From Pyrinomonadaceae bacterium (GTDB lineage: Bacteria > Acidobacteriota > Blastocatellia > Pyrinomonadales > Pyrinomonadaceae), in assembly GCA_013812565.1 (NCBI GenBank), contig JACCTF010000693.1, forward strand, positions 1 through 16,473: a stretch of 16,473 nucleotides of DNA. The letters run 5' to 3'. The notes below the pieces were generated by a model. The model saw only the letters and a list, made by a program, of their open reading frames with translations, did not search any database and was not told the origin of the DNA. This document shows, one piece after another, positions 1-5,158 of the stretch (position 1 is its first letter; the number at the start of each line of letters is the position of its first letter). A program made the position numbers and the translations under genes.

Positions 1-2
1 GG

Positions 3-401
3 AATCAAGGATGGTATCCGCGTGGCGGCGAACGGGCCGCCTTCGGTCAGCAGAGCATCGAAGCGGGTTATACAGCCGAAGCGTGTTCGACCGCTTACGA
101 GATTACCGGAAAGACCCGCTATCTCGATTTAGCCAGGGCCGCCATCGAATGGTTCGTCGGAAGAAACCGCTTCGGAACGCGTCTCTACGATTTGGCAACG
201 GGGGCATGCACCGATGGACTAGACCAGCATGGGATGAGCATGAATCAAGGAGCCGAATCGGTGATCTGTTGCTTGCTCGGTCTGCTCGCCGTCTCGCGGC
301 AGCACGAAAAAGAACTCGAATCGGCAGCGCTCGCAACCGTTGGCGCAAGCGCCGCTGCCACCGTGGCAGCAGGCAGCATAGATGTTATAAAAGCAAAGTG
401 A
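3..401 (+). CDS. C-terminal part of a probable (alpha/alpha)6-barrel glycosyltransferase or glycosidase-associated protein (5' truncated)
   Basis: The gene enters from the left edge in the third frame and ends at TGA 399-401, so only about 132 C-terminal residues are visible. They read like the end of an alpha-toroid domain: a WYPRGGERA segment, helix pairs around AEACSTAYEITGKTRYLDLA and AAIEWFVGRNRFG, then a DGLDQHG...NQGAES segment. The NQGAES motif followed by a hydrophobic helix is typical of the barrel-type proteins that sit beside GH130 and GT4 genes. The last 30 or so residues are low-complexity Ala/Val. The stop codon lies at the edge of a heptad-repeat element, so the final residues may be repeat-derived. 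It is probably co-transcribed with the GH130 gene 103 nt downstream. The family assignment rests on context plus short motifs and is only moderate. Confidence 0.6.
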   Translation, partial: NQGWYPRGGERAAFGQQSIEAGYTAEACSTAYEITGKTRYLDLARAAIEWFVGRNRFGTRLYDLATGACTDGLDQHGMSMNQGAESVICCLLGLLAVSRQHEKELESAALATVGASAAATVAAGSIDVIKAK

Positions 402-467
402 TGTGTAACTTGATGTGATCAGTAGTGACTTACTTGTCCCTTGTCGCTTGTTACTTGCCACTTGGAA
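395..467. repeat. Heptad-repeat element A (CTTGNNN words)
   Basis: From 433 to 467 five consecutive 7-nt words all start with CTTG (first CTTGTCC, last CTTGGAA). Upstream, AAGTGATGTGTAAC at 396-409 is a partial inverted match to 452-465 (about 10 of 14). The TGA stop of the upstream gene (399-401) lies inside that left part. The element fills most of the space between the truncated gene and the GH130 gene. Confidence 0.6.
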
Positions 468-504
468 ATTTTTGAAATCATCAAGGCTTTTGGAGACTTA
501 GTGG

Positions 505-1458
505 ATGAAGAATAACCATTTCAAGGAGTTGTTTCGTCGCCATGAAAACAACCCGATCCTGACGGCCGCGCAGTGGCCGTATCGCGCCAATAGCGTTTTC
601 AATGCGGGGGCGACGCGGTTGCAAAACGGCGAGACGTTGCTTCTCGTGCGCGTCGAAGATCGACGCGGCATCTCGCATTTAACGGCGGCGAGAAGCACGG
701 ACGGCATCACCGACTGGCGCATCGATCCGCAACCGACGCTGCTGCCGGACCCGGAGAACTACCCGGAAGAAGTGTGGGGCATCGAAGACCCGCGCATCAC
801 CTGGATTGAAGAACTCAAACGTTACATGGTCGCTTACACCTCTTACTCGACCAGCGGGCCGCTCGTCTCGCTGGCGATGACAAACGACTTTCGCGAGTTC
901 GACCGCAAGGGCGTCGTAATGCCGCCGGAAGACAAGGACGCCGCACTGTTTCCCCGGCGCTTCGACGGGCGCTGGGCGCTCATCCATCGTCCCGTCTCCA
1001 ATTTCCCGGCCAGCAAAGCCAACATCTGGATCTCCTACTCAACTGATCTTAAACACTGGGGCGATTCCACCGTGATGCTCGAAGCGCGCCGCGGCGCATG
1101 GTGGGACGCGAACAAGATCGGACTATCGCCGCCGCCCATTGAAACGCCCGAAGGGTGGTTGATCATCTATCACGGCGTGCGCATCACTCCGGCCGGATGT
1201 ATCTATCGCTTGGGGCTGGCGCTCTTAGATCTTGATAACCCGGCGCAGGTCATTCAGCGCGGCGATGAATGGGTGATGGGGCCGGTCGAACCCTATGAGC
1301 GTTCGGGCGATGTGGGCGACGTGGTGTTCCCATGCGGCTGGACGCACAACACCGAGACAGGCGAACTGCGGCTCTATTACGGAGCCGCCGATTCTTCAAT
1401 CGCACTGGCAACCGGCAACACCAATGAGTTGCTTGATTGGCTAAAGACGAATAGTTAG
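505..1458 (+). CDS. Glycoside hydrolase family 130 protein (beta-mannoside phosphorylase/hydrolase type)
   Basis: This 317-residue protein has the full five-bladed propeller signature of GH130. In order: NPIL (16-19), VFNAGA (31-36), RVEDRRGISHL (49-59), GIEDPRIT (92-99), a KDAALFPRR segment (144-152), HRP (161-163), a PPPIETPEGWLIIYHG segment (209-224), and YYGAAD near 291-296. Asp95 in GIEDPR matches the conserved catalytic acid of the family. GH130 enzymes act on beta-mannosides, mostly by phosphorolysis to mannose 1-phosphate, though some members are hydrolases; the sequence alone does not decide which. The start at 505 has GGAG at 492-495, a good ribosome binding site. There is no signal peptide, so it is cytoplasmic. 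The GT4 and phosphomannose isomerase cupin downstream suggest mannose-containing glycan turnover or storage. Confidence 0.9.
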   Translation: MKNNHFKELFRRHENNPILTAAQWPYRANSVFNAGATRLQNGETLLLVRVEDRRGISHLTAARSTDGITDWRIDPQPTLLPDPENYPEEVWGIEDPRITWIEELKRYMVAYTSYSTSGPLVSLAMTNDFREFDRKGVVMPPEDKDAALFPRRFDGRWALIHRPVSNFPASKANIWISYSTDLKHWGDSTVMLEARRGAWWDANKIGLSPPPIETPEGWLIIYHGVRITPAGCIYRLGLALLDLDNPAQVIQRGDEWVMGPVEPYERSGDVGDVVFPCGWTHNTETGELRLYYGAADSSIALATGNTNELLDWLKTNS

Positions 1459-1460
1459 AG

Positions 1461-1591
1461 GTCAGATGTCAGATGCCAGATGTCAGTAAAGAGGCAGAAC
1501 TCAGGATACAGGATAAGAGCCGTGCCTTTCCTTCTGAGTCCTGAATCCTGTCTGCACTGACATCTGGCATCTGACATCCGGCATCTGTTCT
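1461..1591. repeat. Heptad-repeat element B, nested double hairpin
   Basis: The outer arms, 1465-1487 and 1556-1578, are a perfect 23-bp inverted repeat built of words like GTCAGAT and GCCAGAT. The inner arms, 1502-1514 and 1538-1550, use another word (CAGGATA type) and pair 11 of 13 plus one G-T. The right side keeps 7-nt phase from 1536 to 1591. The element starts 2 nt after the GH130 stop and ends 1 nt before the GT4 start, so it is the whole intergenic region. It could act as a terminator or attenuator. Confidence 0.75.
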
Positions 1592-1592
1592 C

Positions 1593-2642
1593 ATGCGTAT
1601 AGCAATGCTGGCACCAATTTCATGGCGTGTTCCGCCCAGGCATTACGGGCCGTGGGAGCGCGTCGTGTCGCTGCTGACCGAGGGGCTTGTTGAGCGTGGG
1701 CTTGATGTCACGCTCTTTGCCACGGCTGATTCATTAACAGGCGCGCGGCTCGTCGGGGTTTGCCCCAGGCCTTATTCGGAAGACCCGCAGATTGACGCGA
1801 AGGTCTGGGAGTGCCTTCATATTTCGGAAGTGTTCGAGCGCGCCGATGAGTTTGATCTGATCCATAATCAGTTCGATTTTCTCCCGCTCAGCTACAGCAA
1901 ATTAACAAAGACTCCGGTGCTGACGACGATCCACGGGTTTTCGTCGGAACGGATCAAGCCGGTTTACGAAAAATACAACCGGCACGTTTACTACATTTCA
2001 ATTAGCGATGCCGACCGCGACCCGCGCCTTCAGTATGTTGCCACCGTCTATCACGGCATCCCGATGGATGAGTTTACGCTGCGGATAAAGTCGGATGAGT
2101 ATCTCTTGTTCTTCGGACGCATACACCCGGACAAAGGCGCGGCTGAAGCCATCGAGGTGGCCCGGCGTGCCAATCGTCCGCTCGTCATCGCCGGAGTCAT
2201 CCAGGATCAAAGCTACTATGAAACGGAAGTTGCGCCGCATGTGGACGGGGAGCGCGTGCGGTACATCGGATCGGTTGGGCCAGACCAGCGTGATGAAGTG
2301 CTCGGGCGTGCTTTTGCGCTGCTGCACTTGATTAACTTCAGGGAGCCGTTCGGCCTTAGCATGGTTGAAGCGATGGCCTGCGGCACACCCGTTATCGCGC
2401 GAAGTTTCGGTTCGATTCCAGAGATCATCAGGGATGGCGAGAACGGATTCATTATTGACACAATAGATCAAGCCGTTCGCGCGCTTGGGCAAGTGAATCA
2501 GTTGAACCGTGCTTTCGTACGCCGGAGCATTGCCGAACGGTTCAGCCGCGAGCGAATGGTTGACGAATACATACAAGTTTATGAGGAGGTGCTAAAACAG
2601 CATGCCGGAAACAAACAAACAAGAAACGTCGCCGCTTTATGA
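1593..2642 (+). CDS. GT4-family glycosyltransferase
   Basis: A 349-residue GT-B fold glycosyltransferase of family 4. The N-terminal Rossmann domain opens with MRIAMLAPISWRVPP and has the glycine-type acceptor loop (HYGPWERVV, 17-25). The C-terminal nucleotide-sugar domain begins near YLLFFGRIHPDKG (170-182). The retaining-GT E-x7-E motif is E251 and E259 in EPFGLSMVEAMACGTPVIA, followed by GSIPEII (273-279) and GENGFI. It has no signal peptide. It should transfer a sugar from a nucleotide-diphosphate donor; donor and acceptor cannot be read from sequence, though GH130 and PMI neighbours suggest mannose chemistry. No Shine-Dalgarno precedes the ATG; instead the leader is the right arm of a large inverted repeat. 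The 3' end overlaps the cupin gene by 41 nt in another frame. Confidence 0.9.
   Translation: MRIAMLAPISWRVPPRHYGPWERVVSLLTEGLVERGLDVTLFATADSLTGARLVGVCPRPYSEDPQIDAKVWECLHISEVFERADEFDLIHNQFDFLPLSYSKLTKTPVLTTIHGFSSERIKPVYEKYNRHVYYISISDADRDPRLQYVATVYHGIPMDEFTLRIKSDEYLLFFGRIHPDKGAAEAIEVARRANRPLVIAGVIQDQSYYETEVAPHVDGERVRYIGSVGPDQRDEVLGRAFALLHLINFREPFGLSMVEAMACGTPVIARSFGSIPEIIRDGENGFIIDTIDQAVRALGQVNQLNRAFVRRSIAERFSRERMVDEYIQVYEEVLKQHAGNKQTRNVAAL
2584..2590 (+). promoter_or_regulatory. Ribosome binding site AGGAGGT inside the GT4 coding region
   Basis: A near-perfect Shine-Dalgarno lies 11 nt upstream of the ATG at 2602, within the end of the GT4 gene. It fixes the cupin start despite the 41-nt overlap. 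Confidence 0.8.
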
Positions 2643-2970
2643 CGAGCGCCCGTGGGGTTCGTTCACTGTGCTCGATGAAGGACAAGGCTACAAAGTTAAG
2701 CGCATCGAAGTCCTGCCCGGCAAGCGCCTCAGTTACCAGAAACACGCTCACCGCGCTGAACACTGGATGATGGTTGCAGGCATTGGCAAAATCACCCTTG
2801 AGGGCCGCGAAGTCATCGTGCCGACAGGTGAAACAATCGACATCCCACTCGGCGCAGCGCACCGGATCGAAAACCCCGGCGACGAGAAACTTATCTTCAT
2901 CGAGATCCAGCGCGGCGACTACCTCGGCGAAGATGACATCGTGCGTATGCAGGACGACTTCGGCCGCTAA
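2602..2970 (+). CDS. Stand-alone cupin of the type II mannose-6-phosphate isomerase family
   Basis: A 122-residue single cupin matching the C-terminal isomerase half of ManC/AlgA-type bifunctional enzymes, here without the guanylyltransferase domain. Visible signatures are RPWGSF (16-21), KRIEVLPGKRLSYQKHAHRA (33-52), EHWMMVAG (53-60), a metal-site His at 87 (AAHRIENPG), EIQRGDYLGEDDIVR (101-115) and the terminal DDFGR. Likely metal ligands are Gln46, His48, Glu53 and His87. The family interconverts fructose 6-phosphate and mannose 6-phosphate, which would supply mannose units for the neighbouring glycosyltransferase; a regulatory or other sugar-phosphate role is also possible for a lone cupin. 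It is translationally coupled to the GT4 gene by overlap. Confidence 0.88.
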   Translation: MPETNKQETSPLYDERPWGSFTVLDEGQGYKVKRIEVLPGKRLSYQKHAHRAEHWMMVAGIGKITLEGREVIVPTGETIDIPLGAAHRIENPGDEKLIFIEIQRGDYLGEDDIVRMQDDFGR

Positions 2971-2975
2971 AAACA

Positions 2976-3036
2976 GGTTCAAGGTTCAAGGTCAGATGCG
3001 CCTTCCGGCCTTGAACTTTGAACCTTGAACCTTGAA
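2976..3036. repeat. Heptad-repeat element C (GGTTCAA words), likely bidirectional terminator
   Basis: The left arm is two GGTTCAA words plus GG (2976-2991). The right arm is four in-phase words of CCTTGAA type (3009-3036). Positions 2976-2991 pair with 3009-3024 over 16 bp with one G-T, leaving a 17-nt loop; an alternative 15-bp pairing uses 3023-3037. It sits between two convergent genes and contains the minus-strand gene's stop. Confidence 0.75.
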
Positions 3037-4376
3037 CTTTTCGAGGCGAGCATGATGCGAAGGTCGCGCACGTTCGTGCCGGATGGGCCGGTCATCACGG
3101 CGTCGCCGAGATTTGCGAAGAAGGTATAGGCGTCGCTTGCATCAAGGAAATTCTGTGCGTCGAGGTTGAGTGTATGTGCCCGATGAAGCGTGGTGCTGTC
3201 GGAGAGCGCGCCGGCTGCCGGGCTGTTGCCGTCAACTCCGTCGGTGCCCGCGCTGAGGGCGACTATCTGTAGAGTTTCGAAGTCGGATCGATGCGCTTGT
3301 CCGGTCATTTCAAAGGCGCAACGCAGCGCAGTCTCAACATTACGCCCGCCCAAGCCAGGGCCTCGTACCGGACACGCAAACTCGCCGCCGGAGATCGAAC
3401 AAACAACTTGCCCGCGCCCCGCGCGCACGTACAAGTCGAGGAGTCGGGAGACGAGCATCCGGCAACCTTCAACGATGGGCTGTTCGACTATGTCGCGCTC
3501 TATCTCGACGGTGAAGCCGCGCGCATGTGCTGCCGCGGCAGCCTGCTTCATCGCGCGCTCGTTGTCGAGCAGAACGTAATGTCGGCGTCGTGAACGAACG
3601 TTATGTTCGCTCGCGCGGGTGTCCGGCTGGTTGATGGTTTGAAAGATTGACTGTGGTAGACGGGCTGCAAGTTTATAACGCTCGATCACCGAAGCTGCAT
3701 CGACTGCCGCAGCGGGCGGAACAAGCGTTAAGCCCGAAGCAACATTTGCTTCATCGCCTTGATTGGTGTCTGAAATAATCAGAGTGACTTGGTGCGCGTG
3801 TGGAGCATGATCACTGAGCTTGCCGCCTTTGACTGCTGAGAAATGGCGACGCACCGCGTTAATCTCAGCGATGGTCGCACCGCAGGACGTAAGCACGCGG
3901 TTCGCTTCGCGCAACTCGGCGAGCGTCGTCTGCGCAGAGCGCGGCCACTCAAGCATGGCTGAGCCGCCGCCGGAGATGAGGAAGATGACCAGCGCGGATG
4001 CATCGGCTTGTCGGAGAAGATCGAACGAAGCTTGTGCTGCCGCAAGACTCGCTTCGTTCGGCGTCGGGTGGCCGCCCGCAAAAACGCGCCAGCGATTGGA
4101 AATGTGAAGCTCCGTCGGGACGGTTGAAACAACTCCGCCTGCGAGTTCGTCGCCGAGCACAGAGTCGAGCGCCACGGCCATCGAACCAGCAGCTTTGCCA
4201 ACAGCAATCGCATAGATTGCCGAGCAAGCGCCCGTGTCAAACTCTTGATCAACGACTGTGAGCCGCGAACCCGCAAGCCGCACCGCCTCGCGTACGGCTC
4301 GCCCGGCGTCTACGCTCTGGAGCGCTTCAGTGAAGATTTCGCGCGCGGCCGAACGAAGATCCAACCCGTCATCCAT
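2979..4376 (-). CDS. Glycerate 2-kinase, MOFRL/DUF4147 family
   Basis: A 465-residue protein of the GckA/TtuD class, which phosphorylates D-glycerate to 2-phosphoglycerate using ATP. The N-terminal DUF4147 domain shows AIAVGKAAGSMA (56-67, with the conserved Lys61), GGHPTPNEAS (101-110), LISGGGSAM (133-141) and EINAVRRHFSAVKGGKL (171-187). The MOFRL domain shows SISGGEF (327-333), GPGLGGRN (339-346), LSAGTDGVDG (374-383) and TGPSGTNVRDL (429-439). The family SDVPGDD motif is altered here to SDTNQGD. An AGGTGG ribosome site precedes the ATG. Residues from about 445 to 465 follow the natural end (DLRIMLA) and are encoded by the adjacent heptad repeat, so the tail is probably non-functional. It would feed glycerate into glycolysis or serine and glyoxylate metabolism. 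Confidence 0.9.
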   Translation of the reverse strand: MDDGLDLRSAAREIFTEALQSVDAGRAVREAVRLAGSRLTVVDQEFDTGACSAIYAIAVGKAAGSMAVALDSVLGDELAGGVVSTVPTELHISNRWRVFAGGHPTPNEASLAAAQASFDLLRQADASALVIFLISGGGSAMLEWPRSAQTTLAELREANRVLTSCGATIAEINAVRRHFSAVKGGKLSDHAPHAHQVTLIISDTNQGDEANVASGLTLVPPAAAVDAASVIERYKLAARLPQSIFQTINQPDTRASEHNVRSRRRHYVLLDNERAMKQAAAAAHARGFTVEIERDIVEQPIVEGCRMLVSRLLDLYVRAGRGQVVCSISGGEFACPVRGPGLGGRNVETALRCAFEMTGQAHRSDFETLQIVALSAGTDGVDGNSPAAGALSDSTTLHRAHTLNLDAQNFLDASDAYTFFANLGDAVMTGPSGTNVRDLRIMLASKSSRFKVQSSRPEGASDLEP

Positions 4377-4403
4377 TGCTGCTCAGTCCACCTTATTACT
4401 CAA

Positions 4404-4577
4404 AAGTGACAAGTGACGAGTAAACAGTGACAAGACAGAAGCGATGAGTGATGACTGCTTGTGCTTGAAACTCCGCGCTCTTTTTGACTTTGCTTCCCTG
4501 TCGTGAGATTAGCTGATACCGCATTCGTAATTCGTACTTACCTTTCTTGTCACTCGTCACTGTTTACCTGTCACTTC
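4404..4577. repeat. Heptad-repeat element D (AAGTGAC words) with opposed arms
   Basis: Positions 4404-4452 hold seven in-phase words related to AAGTGAC, and 4523-4577 hold about eight in-phase words ending in complementary GTCACTT-type words. Positions 4411-4431 pair with 4556-4576 (19 Watson-Crick plus one G-T of 21). The word order is partly permuted between the arms. The element fills the 208 nt between the ComEA-like gene and the glycerate kinase gene. Confidence 0.7.
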
Positions 4578-4584
4578 TGTATTA

Positions 4585-4947
4585 TCAGTCTACCTTAATA
4601 AAGGAGCGCAGTTCGTTGAAGCGTCGCTCGCTGATGCCGCGTACCATCATCAGGTGTTCCACACGCCGAAAGCGGCCATAGCGTTTGCGGTGCTCAATGA
4701 TGCGTTGTGCGATCTGGCTGCCCACGCCCGGCAGTCTTTCAAGATTGCCTGCGGATGCCGTGTTGATAGAGACGCACGGCTCGCTCGCTGTTTCGCTTTG
4801 AAGCCGACACGGCACAATTCCATTTCCTTTGAAAGACTCGGCACGGCGCGACGCTGTAACGCAAGACAAGCCTTCCGCAGCAATAGTGCTGCAAAAAAGC
4901 ACAATGCAAACCGAGCGCTTGCTTCCCGGAGGAAGAATGCCTGCCAT
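4585..4947 (-). CDS. ComEA-like helix-hairpin-helix protein
   Basis: The C-terminal 60 residues form a (HhH)2 domain of ComEA/competence type: SINTAS, then LERLPGVGSQIAQRIIEHR and YGRFRRVEHLMMVRGISERR. In this family the domain binds DNA non-specifically. The N-terminus from the ATG at 4947 (MAGILPPGSKRSVCIV) carries a short hydrophobic stretch ending AAEGLSC, which could be a signal anchor or a weak lipobox, so the HhH domain may be outside the membrane. A TTG at 5004 would add 19 residues; neither start has a clear Shine-Dalgarno. The middle region is not recognisable. A role in DNA uptake is plausible but unproven, and no other competence gene is visible nearby. Confidence 0.75.
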   Translation of the reverse strand: MAGILPPGSKRSVCIVLFCSTIAAEGLSCVTASRRAESFKGNGIVPCRLQSETASEPCVSINTASAGNLERLPGVGSQIAQRIIEHRKRYGRFRRVEHLMMVRGISERRFNELRSFIKVD

Positions 4948-5053
4948 CTGAGTGTAAACTGGTGACGCCGAACGAGTTAGAACATCTGCCACGAGCGTGT
5001 GCAAAATGCTAGAAGTCTAAACAATTCAGGAACTTGTAACCTCAAAGAGGGGG

Positions 5054-5088
5054 TTTTCCACAGACTTTTCCACAGCCTCTGTGGAAAA
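5054..5088. promoter_or_regulatory. Hairpin with three DnaA-box-like TTTTCCACA copies
   Basis: TTTTCCACAG occurs at 5054-5063 and 5066-5075, and inverted (CTGTGGAAAA) at 5079-5088. The last two form a perfect 10-bp stem with a 3-nt CCT loop. The site lies 58 nt past the ftsK stop and may serve as its terminator. The nonamer differs by one base from the classical DnaA box TTATCCACA. Confidence 0.45.
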
Positions 5089-5158
5089 CGATGAACGCGG
5101 AACAATGAAGTGATACATGCCATCTTCTTATTCATCCTTCCGCCTTCATCCTTCATCC
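5089..5158. repeat. Heptad-repeat element E (TTCATCC words), ten words in one phase
   Basis: The whole 70 nt divides into ten heptads. Words 1-3 are CGATGAA, CGCGGAA and CAATGAA; words 7-10 are TTCATCC three times with TTCCGCC second. Arms 5089-5109 and 5131-5151 pair 17 of 21 positions around a 21-nt loop, with C-C mismatches at 5089/5151, 5096/5144 and 5103/5137, one per heptad. The ftsK stop codon is at 5146-5148, inside word 9. Confidence 0.75.

Noticed and set aside
4404..4577. CRISPR array
   Set aside because: Repeat units are 7 nt with no unique spacers of uniform length and no cas genes.
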